A DNA stretch of 17,922 nucleotides. Origin: Aliarcobacter sp. Lineage in GTDB: Bacteria; Campylobacterota; Campylobacteria; Campylobacterales; Arcobacteraceae. The position numbers and the translations under genes were made by a program. Below the pieces are notes generated by a model that saw only the letters and a list, made by a program, of their open reading frames with translations, did not search any database and was not told the DNA's origin. The stretch lies in the NCBI GenBank assembly GCA_017996075.1, contig JAGOHQ010000002.1, positions 1 to 17,922 of the forward strand, written 5' to 3'. Every line of letters starts with the position of its first letter. Position 1 is the first letter of the stretch. This document shows positions 8,304 through 15,004 of this stretch, one piece after another.

Positions 8304-10327
8304 TGAGTGCAAATTTTAATATCCTAAAAAACTTTGCTAATGAATATCATGAGAATAATGAAATAAAAGAGATAATATATGAAGATGGTCTAGTTGGTGA
8401 AATACAAAAAATAGTAGATAAACTTTTAGATGAAAAATTTTATCCATCAATACAGTTTCAGACAATTTTAAATAAACAGCTAAAAAGAGCTAGATATCCT
8501 ATGGAAGTGGCAATTACTGGACAATTTAGTGCTGGAAAATCTACATTTTTAAATGCCCTACTTTCAAGAAATATTTTACCAACTGGAATTACACCAGTTA
8601 CATCTAAAGTAAATTTTATAAATTATGGTGATGATTTCAAGCTTAAAATCACATACTACTCTGGAGCAACAGAGTTTGCACCAATAGAGAGCATTGCTGA
8701 TTTTACAGATCAAAGACAAGATGAAATGCAAAATATAAAATATCTTACACTTTATGCTCCAATGCCTATTTTAAAAGATATCTCTTTTGTTGATACTCCA
8801 GGACTTAACTCTCAGTCACAAAGTGATACAGATGTTACAAAAAGAGTTTTAAAAGATGTTGGTGGAATTATTTGGTTAACACTAATTGATAATGCTGGAA
8901 AACTATCAGAAGCACAAGTTTTAGAAGAGTATATGCAACATTTCAAAAATAAATCTTTGTGTGTTTTAAATCAAAAAGATAAATTAACTCCTGAACAAGT
9001 AGAAACGACTACAAATTATGTAAAAGATAAATTTGGTAAATATTTTGCAAAAGTTGTACCAATTTCTGCAATAAAAGCATTAGAAGGAAGAGCAAAAGAG
9101 AAAGATATTTTAATTGAAGATGAGAATATAAATTTATTATCTGAATTAAAAAAGGAGCTTTTGACAAGTGATATTGAAACTAATAACAACATAGAAAAAC
9201 TTTTATCTGAGCATAAAAATAGAATAAAATCTATAAAATTAGCTGATACAACACATAATACAAAACTTTTAGAAGACTCAAATATTCAAGAAGTTTTAGA
9301 TTTCATTGAAACTACTATTAGACCACAAGCTGCTGAAGCAAAAGAGTTTGCCATCAAAAAAGATTTAAGAAGTTTTTGTGATATTTTAATAAAAGAGTAC
9401 GAAACAATAATAAAAGTTTATGATGCTTTAGTTGAAATTTTAGAATCTTGCGAACCTAGAATTCTTGAAGCTTTTGATAATATCTATAAAAAATATTCAA
9501 ATGAATTATTTACAATATACAACTCTCTAGAGAGTGTAATGGATAAAATTGCACATGAAACATTTAAAAATATAAAAAGAAAGAAATCGACAAGATTTGA
9601 AGTTTCAAAATCACTATTTGGTGAAAAAATAGAAAAATTCGATTTTGAAACATTTTGGGTAGATAGTGATGCTATTTACAAAGCTCTATTTTATGATGAT
9701 CAAACTGTTGATAAAATGTTTAAAAGATCAATGAAACTACTTAAAAGTGTTGAATTAGATACTGATGAATCTTTTAGAGAAGTCTTTAGAATAGTAAAAA
9801 ATGATATTGTAAAATGGCAAGAAAATTATGAGCTTATAAGAAAGAATAGAGAAATTGCATCTGATATTGAGTTTTCCAACACAAGACACTTTGCAGCTAA
9901 AGTTTATGAAAATGTAATAAGAGTATTTTATAAAGCAATTTTAGAAAATATTTCAGCTTTAAGAAAGAAATTTGCATATTTTAATGGTGCATTATCTTAT
10001 TCATATATTCAAACAACACAAGCAACTATTGCACACTTTGAGCAGCAAATAGTAGAAAGTGAAGAGTTATACAAAAAAGAACCTAGTAGATTTTCTATAA
10101 ATTGTCCAAAAGAAGATGAGATAGTTGCAAAATTAAAAGCAAATTTTGGTTTTGAAAAAATAGAAGATTTCTTAACTTCAAAAAGAAACTATCTTTTTAA
10201 AATTATAAAATACTCAAAAGAGCAATATTTAGAGATAAATAAAGATAGAATACTTTTCGTAAAAGATAAAAAAGAGCAATTTATAACAAAAATAGAAGAG
10301 CTTGAAAAAATTAAAAATGAAATATAA
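8303..10327 (+). CDS. Dynamin-like GTPase, second of a pair (DLP2-type)
   Basis: This second dynamin-family GTPase (674 residues) is translationally coupled to the first by a one-base overlap. The GTPase domain begins earlier than in its partner: G1 is at 73-80 (GQFSAGKS), a G2-like threonine lies in GITPVTSK, G3 is at 164-167 (DTPG) and G4 at 223-226 (NQKD). The two proteins are clearly diverged rather than a recent duplication; even their P-loops differ (VMNA against QFSA). The rest, from about residue 300, is charged and predicted helical. A pattern of one long-N-terminus and one short-N-terminus dynamin matches the Campylobacter jejuni Cj0411/Cj0412 pair, which forms a heterotetramer with two copies of one at the core and the other at the ends. 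I infer the same arrangement here. There is no obvious membrane anchor. Confidence 0.85.
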   Translation: MSANFNILKNFANEYHENNEIKEIIYEDGLVGEIQKIVDKLLDEKFYPSIQFQTILNKQLKRARYPMEVAITGQFSAGKSTFLNALLSRNILPTGITPVTSKVNFINYGDDFKLKITYYSGATEFAPIESIADFTDQRQDEMQNIKYLTLYAPMPILKDISFVDTPGLNSQSQSDTDVTKRVLKDVGGIIWLTLIDNAGKLSEAQVLEEYMQHFKNKSLCVLNQKDKLTPEQVETTTNYVKDKFGKYFAKVVPISAIKALEGRAKEKDILIEDENINLLSELKKELLTSDIETNNNIEKLLSEHKNRIKSIKLADTTHNTKLLEDSNIQEVLDFIETTIRPQAAEAKEFAIKKDLRSFCDILIKEYETIIKVYDALVEILESCEPRILEAFDNIYKKYSNELFTIYNSLESVMDKIAHETFKNIKRKKSTRFEVSKSLFGEKIEKFDFETFWVDSDAIYKALFYDDQTVDKMFKRSMKLLKSVELDTDESFREVFRIVKNDIVKWQENYELIRKNREIASDIEFSNTRHFAAKVYENVIRVFYKAILENISALRKKFAYFNGALSYSYIQTTQATIAHFEQQIVESEELYKKEPSRFSINCPKEDEIVAKLKANFGFEKIEDFLTSKRNYLFKIIKYSKEQYLEINKDRILFVKDKKEQFITKIEELEKIKNEI

Positions 10328-10338
10328 AAGGATATAAT

Positions 10339-10773
10339 TTGACACAAAATATTACAGAAAATGTAGAATTTCAGGAATTAATACAAAATCATTGTAAAGA
10401 ACAAATTAACTTTTTTATATCAAAAGGTATTGATTTTAGTGTTGTTGCAAATATTTCAAATATAACTTTTGAGCCAGACTTACCAAATGACTTAAAAGAT
10501 AATTTAAGTAAATTTTCACTATTTACTTTAGCTGGTTATACATTTCAATCGGCATATATAAAAGAAGAGAGCTTGTTTTTTGAAGCTGGTTTTGGAAAAG
10601 ATAACTTTGGAAGTTTGGTTCAAATACCATTTAGTTCTATTTTTCAAATTATTAAAAATGATAATATTGTTTTTATAAATATAAGTGCAACTTTGGAAAA
10701 TATCGATAAAAATCCAAAAAATAAATCAATGAATGTATTTAAAAAGAATCCAAATAATAGTAGATTTAGCTAA
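10339..10773 (+). CDS. Small protein behind the dynamin pair; possible SspB-like adaptor
   Basis: This 144-residue protein starts at TTG. The frame is open only from 10321, no ATG exists near the front, and AAAGGA lies 6 nt before the TTG. It follows the second GTPase by 11 nt and so belongs to the same operon. I do not recognise it with certainty. Read by eye, its pattern follows the ClpXP adaptor SspB. A helix ends in INFFISKGIDFSVVANIS (E. coli: WLLDNQLTPHLVVDVT). A strand set LFFEAGFG ends just before LVQIPFSSIFQI (E. coli: VRFNARFG, then VSVPLAAVLAI). A short acidic turn follows before the charged tail. The C-terminal ~25 residues are polar, Asn/Lys-rich and probably disordered, as SspB tails are. 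Identity is low, so this is a fold-level suggestion. The fallback is a conserved hypothetical protein. A convergent hairpin ends the gene. Confidence 0.75.
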   Translation: MTQNITENVEFQELIQNHCKEQINFFISKGIDFSVVANISNITFEPDLPNDLKDNLSKFSLFTLAGYTFQSAYIKEESLFFEAGFGKDNFGSLVQIPFSSIFQIIKNDNIVFINISATLENIDKNPKNKSMNVFKKNPNNSRFS

Positions 10774-10797
10774 AAAATAGTTTTAAAACTATTTTTT
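10772..10797. terminator. Bidirectional terminator between convergent operons
   Basis: The sequence is a perfect 26-bp palindrome: arms 10772-10784 and 10785-10797 (AAAAAATAGTTTT / AAAACTATTTTTT). As RNA it gives a stem with a small loop and a 3' U tract in both directions. It includes part of the TAA stop of the rightward gene, and the fabH stop codon (10789-10791) lies inside it, so both convergent operons end on the same element. The stem has little G+C. Confidence 0.7.
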
Positions 10798-11787
10798 AGG
10801 TGCAAACTTAAATAGTGCACAACCCCAAGTTAATCCACCACCAAATGCATCAAAAAGGATAGTGTCTCCTGCTTTTATTTTACCTTGCTCAAAAGCATAA
10901 TTCATAGCCATAGGAATTGATGCAGCTGATGTATTTCCATACTTATCAACCGTTACAACAGTTTGCTCATCATTTATATTTAAAGCTTCACCAACAGCTT
11001 TTATGATTCTATAATTTGCTTGATGAGGAATAAAATGAGTAATATCTTTATTTGAAAGATTATGCTTTTCTAGCATTTTTACAACATCTGAAGTTAATGT
11101 TTTAACAGCAAGCTTAAAAGTCTCATTACCTTTCATAGATATACAAGCCATTTTTGCATCTACAACTTCTTGACTACATGGATGCTTACTTCCACCACCA
11201 GTAGTTTTGATTAAGTCTTCGTAAGTTCCATCACTAGAACAACTAATATCAATTATTGCTTCATTTTTATCATCTGTCGCACTAATTATTGCTGCACCTG
11301 CTCCATCTCCAAAAATAAAACAAGTTGTTCTATCTTCATAATTTAAAATTGAGCTATATTTTTCAGCTCCAACTATTAAAACATTTTTCTTTAAACCTGA
11401 TTCAATAAAAGCTTTTGCAATATTTAAAATATATACAAAACCTGTACATGCAGCACTTACATCAAAAGCCATAACATTTGTAATACCAATTTTTGATGCA
11501 ATCAAACAAGCAGTTGAAGGCATACATAAAAAATCAGGAGTAACTGTTGCACAAATTATTAAATCTATTTCGTCTTTAGAAATATTTGCTCTTTTTATTG
11601 CAACTTCTGCAGCTTTTGCACCTAAGTCAGAAGGAGCTTCATGATCTTCAGCTAATCTTCTCTCTTTTATACCTGTTCTTTTTGTAATCCACTCATCACT
11701 TGTCTCAATTAATTTTTCAAAATCTGCATTTGTCATAATCTTTGGTGGAATATAGGCACCAATTGACCTAAAAGCCGCATATTTCAT
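10789..11787 (-). CDS. fabH: 3-oxoacyl-[acyl-carrier-protein] synthase III
   Basis: FabH (KAS III) starts type II fatty acid synthesis in the cytoplasm by condensing an acyl-CoA, usually acetyl-CoA, with malonyl-ACP. The 332-residue protein keeps the KAS III catalytic triad: Cys114 (SAACTGFVY), His255 (HFIPHQANYRI) and Asn285 (YGNTSAASIP). The glycine-rich FGDGAGAAII segment at 159-168 and the C-terminal FDAFGGGLTWG are typical. The triad distinguishes it from KAS I/II, which use Cys-His-His. AAGGAAAA lies about 5 nt before the ATG. It is the last gene of the ndk-yceD-rpmF-plsX-fabH set, 9 nt after plsX, in the plsX-fabH order found in many bacteria. Its last codons lie in the shared terminator palindrome. 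Confidence 0.97.
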   Translation of the reverse strand: MKYAAFRSIGAYIPPKIMTNADFEKLIETSDEWITKRTGIKERRLAEDHEAPSDLGAKAAEVAIKRANISKDEIDLIICATVTPDFLCMPSTACLIASKIGITNVMAFDVSAACTGFVYILNIAKAFIESGLKKNVLIVGAEKYSSILNYEDRTTCFIFGDGAGAAIISATDDKNEAIIDISCSSDGTYEDLIKTTGGGSKHPCSQEVVDAKMACISMKGNETFKLAVKTLTSDVVKMLEKHNLSNKDITHFIPHQANYRIIKAVGEALNINDEQTVVTVDKYGNTSAASIPMAMNYAFEQGKIKAGDTILFDAFGGGLTWGCALFKFAPKK

Positions 11788-11796
11788 ATCTTTTCC

Positions 11797-12819
11797 TTAA
11801 AGAGTAGTATTTTCGCTACTACTTTCTTTTATTAAATATTTCTCTAATCTTTGCTCAATTACAGAATCCAAATTTGAGCTAGCACTATTAATTGCTTGAA
11901 AAATTGCATTTTTTATAGCTTTTGGATTTGATTTACCATGAGATATTATCACAGGTGCTTTTACTCCTAAAAGGGGAGCTCCACCATATTCAGCATAATC
12001 AACTTTTAATTTAAGATTTTTAAAAACTTTTCTCATTAAAACTGCACCAGCTATTGAAATAAGTGATCTTTTTAAATCTTTTTTCATAATTTTACTAATC
12101 GTATCAGCAACGCCTTCGGCTGTTTTTAGTAGGATATTTCCTACAAAGCCATCACAAACAACAACATCTACTGTTCCCTTAAAGATATCATTTCCTTCAA
12201 CATTTCCAGCAAAGTTAGGAAGTTTTGAGATTAACTTATAAGCCTCTTTAGTTACTTCATTTCCTTTACTCTCTTCTTCTCCATTACTTAATAGACCAAT
12301 TATTGGTTCATCAAGTCTTAAAACAACTTGTGCATAAGCTTGACCCATAATTGCAAATTGGAATAAGTTTTTCGCATCACTATCTACATTTGCTCCAACA
12401 TCCAATACTAAAGTATTTTGATTTTCACTCGTAGGCATAAGTGTTGCAATAGCAGGTCTTGAAACACCTTTTAATCTTCCAATTTTTAATGTAGCCAAAG
12501 ACATAGAAGCTCCAGAGTGACCAGCTGATACAACTGCATCTGCCTTACCATCTTTTACAAGTTCTATTGCTTTATAAATAGTTGATTCTTTTCTTTTTAG
12601 AGCATCAGTTGCACTATCATGCATACTAATAACATCTTTTGTATCCAAAATCTCTATTCTGTCGTTAAATGTAGGTGGTATAAGTTTTGAAAGTTGTTCT
12701 TTATCTCCTACAGCTATCGCTGTAAAATTGTTATTGTTTCTAATGGCTAGAATTAACCCTTCTATTATTGGTTCGGGACCAAAGTCCCCTCCCATTGCAT
12801 CTATTGCTATTTTTATCAT
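11797..12819 (-). CDS. plsX: Phosphate acyltransferase PlsX
   Basis: PlsX converts acyl-ACP and phosphate to acyl-phosphate, the acyl donor used by PlsY for the first step of phospholipid synthesis. It is a peripheral, membrane-associated enzyme. The 340 residues show the family signature at the N-terminus ([14 protein letters not shown], 4-17), the SAGHSGASM segment, VLDVGANVD, and the C-terminal region with [12 protein letters not shown]. Length is normal. The ATG shares one base with the rpmF stop (TAATG on the - strand) and no clear Shine-Dalgarno is seen, so translation is probably coupled to the ribosomal protein gene. The neighbours rpmF upstream and fabH downstream are the classic context for this gene. 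Confidence 0.97.
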   Translation of the reverse strand: MIKIAIDAMGGDFGPEPIIEGLILAIRNNNNFTAIAVGDKEQLSKLIPPTFNDRIEILDTKDVISMHDSATDALKRKESTIYKAIELVKDGKADAVVSAGHSGASMSLATLKIGRLKGVSRPAIATLMPTSENQNTLVLDVGANVDSDAKNLFQFAIMGQAYAQVVLRLDEPIIGLLSNGEEESKGNEVTKEAYKLISKLPNFAGNVEGNDIFKGTVDVVVCDGFVGNILLKTAEGVADTISKIMKKDLKRSLISIAGAVLMRKVFKNLKLKVDYAEYGGAPLLGVKAPVIISHGKSNPKAIKNAIFQAINSASSNLDSVIEQRLEKYLIKESSSENTTL

Positions 12820-12971
12820 TAGTTTTTGTATTCACCAGTGTTTGGGTTAACCATATGAGGCATTTTCCAAGAACCATCACTATCTTTTACTGGTCTTTTT
12901 AATGCAATCTTATAATGAGTTCTTCTCATTGCTGATCTTGAATGAGATACTCTTCTTTTTGGTACTGCCAT
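12819..12971 (-). CDS. rpmF: 50S ribosomal protein L32
   Basis: This is a 50-residue ribosomal protein of the large subunit. Translating the - strand from 12971 gives [20 protein letters not shown] at the front, which is unmistakable L32, and ends in NPNTGEYKN before TAA. It has no cysteines, so it is the zinc-independent form, as in other Campylobacterota. AGGAG lies about 8 nt before the ATG. It follows yceD by 15 nt and overlaps plsX by one base. The gene is short and easily missed by length-filtered gene finding. Confidence 0.97.
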   Translation of the reverse strand: MAVPKRRVSHSRSAMRRTHYKIALKRPVKDSDGSWKMPHMVNPNTGEYKN

Positions 12972-12986
12972 AATTATTCTCCTATT

Positions 12987-13364
12987 TTAAAATTCTTGTT
13001 CAAATATACTACTATTTCCATCACAATCTTTGCAAAGTAAGTAGTCACTTTTTATGCTGTTTACTTCACTTTGAATTATTTCATCAAAGTCAATTAAACT
13101 ATTTTCAATCTCTATTACTAAAAATTCATCTTCGTTTCCTTTAAATACTCCATCACTTAAAAGAAGTTTTAAATCTTCATTTATGTTTAAAGTCTCTAAG
13201 GCTCCACATCTTGAGCAATCTATTTCGATATTACCTATCAAATTTGCTTCAATTTTTACTAACGATGACGAAATTCTACAAAAAGTACCTTCAATTTTAA
13301 CTGAATTTAAAGAAGTATTAAACTCTTTTTTTTCTTGCGGTATTTTTTTAAACTCTATTTTCAT
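12987..13364 (-). CDS. yceD: YceD/DUF177 family protein (23S rRNA accumulation protein)
   Basis: This 125-residue protein belongs to the YceD (DUF177) family, nearly always encoded just before rpmF and linked to accumulation of 23S rRNA and large-subunit assembly. The family call rests on position and on two Cys-x2-Cys pairs, Cys50/Cys53 (IDCSRCGALE) and Cys111/Cys114 (LLCKDCDGN), which could bind a metal ion. The middle is acidic (GNEDEFLVIEIEN), as in the family. Overall identity to known members by eye is low. The start is 6 nt after the ndk stop and no clear Shine-Dalgarno is seen (the upstream sequence is TTAATCTAAA), so it probably depends on coupling with ndk. Confidence 0.85.
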   Translation of the reverse strand: MKIEFKKIPQEKKEFNTSLNSVKIEGTFCRISSSLVKIEANLIGNIEIDCSRCGALETLNINEDLKLLLSDGVFKGNEDEFLVIEIENSLIDFDEIIQSEVNSIKSDYLLCKDCDGNSSIFEQEF

Positions 13365-13370
13365 TTTAGA

Positions 13371-13784
13371 TTAACAAATTTCTCTTTGTGCAAAAAAGAA
13401 ATCAATTTCAATAGCTGCATTTTCTAATGAGTCACTTCCGTGTACTGCATTTGCATCAATTGAATCTGCAAAATCAGCTCTAATCGTTCCAGCTGCAGCT
13501 TCTTTAGGGTTTGTTGCACCCATTAAATCTCTATTTTTTGCCATTGCATCTTTTCCTTCTAAAACAGAAACAACAACTGGCCCACTAATCATAAATTCAA
13601 CTAAATCTTTGAAGAAAGGTCTAGCAGAGTGAACTGCATAAAAAGCTTCAGCATCTGCTTTGCTTAATTGTAGTTTTTTCGTAGCTGCAATTCTTAATCC
13701 AGCACTTTCAAATCTATCTAAAATTTTACCAACTACATTTTTTGCAACTGCATCTGGTTTTATTATTGATAATGTTCTTTCCAT
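13371..13784 (-). CDS. ndk: Nucleoside diphosphate kinase
   Basis: Ndk transfers the terminal phosphate from ATP to other nucleoside diphosphates through a phosphohistidine, keeping NTP and dNTP pools balanced. The 137 residues match the family length. The N-terminal [12 protein letters not shown], the active-site His115 in [12 protein letters not shown], and the nucleotide-binding residues around [11 protein letters not shown] and GATNPKEA are all present. AGAGGATT lies about 8 nt before the ATG. It heads the tight leftward set yceD-rpmF-plsX-fabH. The 83-nt gap from fdxA upstream leaves room for its own promoter, although read-through from fdxA is possible. Confidence 0.97.
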   Translation of the reverse strand: MERTLSIIKPDAVAKNVVGKILDRFESAGLRIAATKKLQLSKADAEAFYAVHSARPFFKDLVEFMISGPVVVSVLEGKDAMAKNRDLMGATNPKEAAAGTIRADFADSIDANAVHGSDSLENAAIEIDFFFAQREIC

Positions 13785-13815
13785 AATCTAATCCTCTTTG
13801 TTTTTTTAGTCGCGG

Positions 13816-13821
13816 ATTTTA
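13816..13821 (-). promoter_or_regulatory. Possible -10 element for the ndk operon
   Basis: On the - strand TAAAAT (13821-13816) sits about 32 nt before the ndk ATG, inside a T- and A-rich stretch, with a short leader carrying the ribosome site. It matches TATAAT in five of six positions. The upstream run of T's on the - strand is of the kind that replaces a -35 in Campylobacterota. In sequence this AT-rich such matches are common, so this is tentative. A weak A+T-only hairpin (TTTATCT/AGATAAA) overlaps it. Confidence 0.3.
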
Positions 13822-13867
13822 TCTAAAAAAAGATAAAAAAGCAAGTTTGTATAATTTGTATAAATTA

Positions 13868-14140
13868 TTACTCTATAACAGGCTCTCCAACATCTCCTCT
13901 ATCATCTTTTTCTATTTTACTAGAACCAACTTCATCCCAAACTATACAACCCTCAGTAGGACATGCATCTGCACACGCTGGAGCATCATTGTGTCCAACA
14001 CACTCAACACATTTATCTTTATATACATAATATACATCTTCACCCGTTGGGTTATCATCATTATCAACTATCGCTCCAACTGGACACTCATCTAAACATG
14101 CATCACAGCTAATACAAATATCAGTAATTTTTACTGCCAT
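13868..14140 (-). CDS. fdxA: 2[4Fe-4S] ferredoxin
   Basis: This small acidic electron carrier has 90 residues. The start at 14140 is chosen because GGAGAATT lies 6 nt before that ATG; the longer frame up to 14179 would begin inside the leader and contains the ribosome site as codons. The first cluster motif is Cys9-x2-Cys12-x2-Cys15-x3-Cys19 (CISCDACLDECP). The second is Cys44-x2-Cys47-x8-Cys56-x3-Cys60, with the longer spacing of Allochromatium-type ferredoxins and an extra Cys65 nearby. Its likely partners are pyruvate and 2-oxoglutarate oxidoreductases in the cytoplasm. It is divergent from ahpC, as in Campylobacter jejuni, where FdxA is iron-induced and linked to aerotolerance. The intergenic inverted repeat may control one or both genes. 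Confidence 0.93.
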   Translation of the reverse strand: MAVKITDICISCDACLDECPVGAIVDNDDNPTGEDVYYVYKDKCVECVGHNDAPACADACPTEGCIVWDEVGSSKIEKDDRGDVGEPVIE

Positions 14141-14200
14141 ATTTAATTCTCCATAAAAAATTTTATAAAACTGTATCAAAGTAAAAATAAATATATTATT

Positions 14201-14219
14201 AAAGATAAAGATTATCTTT
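14201..14219. promoter_or_regulatory. Inverted repeat between fdxA and ahpC, possible Fur/PerR-type operator
   Basis: The sequence is a perfect 8-bp inverted repeat with a 3-nt centre: AAAGATAA-AGA-TTATCTTT. It lies 42 nt upstream of the ahpC -10 element and 60 nt from the fdxA start. The GATAA...TTATC core resembles the arms of Fur-family boxes, and iron or peroxide control of both genes is known in Campylobacter. Which regulator binds, if any, cannot be told from the sequence. Confidence 0.45.
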
Positions 14220-14260
14220 TAAAAAATATTTTTCTTTTTAAGCTTTCTCTAAAAAAAGAG

Positions 14261-14269
14261 TGATATAAT
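14261..14269 (+). promoter_or_regulatory. Extended -10 promoter element for ahpC
   Basis: TGATATAAT at 14261-14269 is a perfect match to the extended -10 form TGnTATAAT. It is placed about 40 nt before the ahpC ATG, and AAAAAGGA provides a ribosome site roughly 7 nt before the start. There is no good -35. A small CTCT/AGAG inverted repeat (14247-14260) lies just upstream. Confidence 0.7.
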
Positions 14270-14308
14270 TTCACCATTAAATTTTAAAAAAAATAAAAAG
14301 GATTAAAT

Positions 14309-14905
14309 ATGTTAGTAACAAAAAAAGCTCCAGATTTTACAGCAACAGCTGTATTAGCAGATGGTCAAATTTCAGAAGATTTTAACTTATATAAAAATAT
14401 CGGAAAAAATGGTGCAGTACTATTTTTCTACCCATTGGATTTTACTTTTGTTTGTCCATCTGAAATCATTGCATTTTCAAACAGAATTAAAGATTTTGAA
14501 GATAGAGGAATCCAAGTAATTGGTTGTTCAGTTGATTCTCAATTCTCACACTTTGCATGGAGAGAAACTCCAGTTGAAAATGGTGGAATTGGAAGAGTTA
14601 AATTCCCATTAGTTGCAGATATTACAAAACAAATTTCAAAAGATTTCGATGTTTTATTTGGTGATTCAGTTGCATTAAGAGGTTCTTTCTTAATTGATAA
14701 AGATGGAACAGTAAGACATGCAGTTATCAATGATTTACCACTAGGAAGAAACATAGATGAGATGATTAGAATGGTTGATACTATGTTATTTACAAATGAG
14801 CATGGTGAAGTTTGTCCAGCTGGTTGGTCAAAAGGTGATGAAGGAATGAAAGCTGATAAATCTGGTGTTGCTGAATATTTAGCTAAACACTCTTCTGATT
14901 TATAA
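14309..14905 (+). CDS. ahpC: 2-Cys peroxiredoxin (alkyl hydroperoxide reductase C / TsaA)
   Basis: This cytoplasmic thiol peroxidase reduces hydrogen peroxide, organic peroxides and peroxynitrite. The 198-residue protein has the peroxidatic Cys49 in FTFVCPSE and the resolving Cys169 in GEVCPAGW, so it is a typical 2-Cys enzyme. The active-site Pro42 and Thr46 (YPLDFTFVC) and the GGIG loop after NPVEN-like residues at about 90-95 are present; a C-terminal YF motif of peroxide-sensitive types is absent. There is no ahpF next to it. In related bacteria the thioredoxin system serves as reductant, and I infer the same here. It stands alone in transcription: its own promoter upstream, a strong terminator 10 nt after the stop, and divergence from fdxA. 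Confidence 0.96.
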   Translation: MLVTKKAPDFTATAVLADGQISEDFNLYKNIGKNGAVLFFYPLDFTFVCPSEIIAFSNRIKDFEDRGIQVIGCSVDSQFSHFAWRETPVENGGIGRVKFPLVADITKQISKDFDVLFGDSVALRGSFLIDKDGTVRHAVINDLPLGRNIDEMIRMVDTMLFTNEHGEVCPAGWSKGDEGMKADKSGVAEYLAKHSSDL

Positions 14906-14915
14906 TTTATAAATT

Positions 14916-14946
14916 AAAAAGAGAGTAAACTTTTACTCTCTTTTTT
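14916..14946 (+). terminator. Intrinsic terminator after ahpC
   Basis: The arms 14916-14929 and 14932-14945 (AAAAAGAGAGTAAA / TTTACTCTCTTTTT) form a perfect 14-bp stem with a very small loop, and the 3' arm runs into a T tract ending at 14946. It starts 10 nt after the ahpC stop. The A tract on the 5' side would allow activity on the - strand too. Confidence 0.85.
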
Positions 14947-14953
14947 ACTTTTC

Positions 14954-14982
14954 TTGACAAATTTATAAATATTAACTAAAAT
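14954..14982 (+). promoter_or_regulatory. Promoter of rho with canonical -35 and -10
   Basis: TTGACA at 14954-14959 is a perfect -35, followed after 17 nt by TAAAAT at 14977-14982 (five of six to TATAAT). Transcription would begin near 14989, giving a leader of about 70 nt before the rho ATG. A full TTGACA is unusual in Campylobacterota, whose promoters mostly rely on the -10 alone. Confidence 0.7.
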
Positions 14983-15004
14983 CACACTTCACTTTTTTTA
15001 AAAG

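Noticed and set aside
5961..10773. Classical anti-phage defence island or mobile element around the dynamin genes
   Set aside because: No integrase, transposase, tRNA, attachment repeat or known defence partner is nearby. Base composition and codon use match the flanking housekeeping genes, and the locus is syntenic with Campylobacter.
13816..13838. TTTATCT/AGATAAA hairpin downstream of fdxA as a terminator
   Set aside because: The stem is short and has only one G-C pair, and it overlaps a likely -10 for ndk. It is too weak to call as a terminator.
13847..14095. 82-codon open frame on the + strand across fdxA
   Set aside because: It is antisense to a clear ferredoxin with both cluster motifs. 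The product is Ile/Tyr/Asn-rich with no recognisable feature and no good ribosome site.
14141..14179. Longer fdxA start at 14179 (13 extra residues)
   Set aside because: The added codons include the ribosome site itself, and GGAGAATT is well placed for the ATG at 14140, whose product begins like known ferredoxins.
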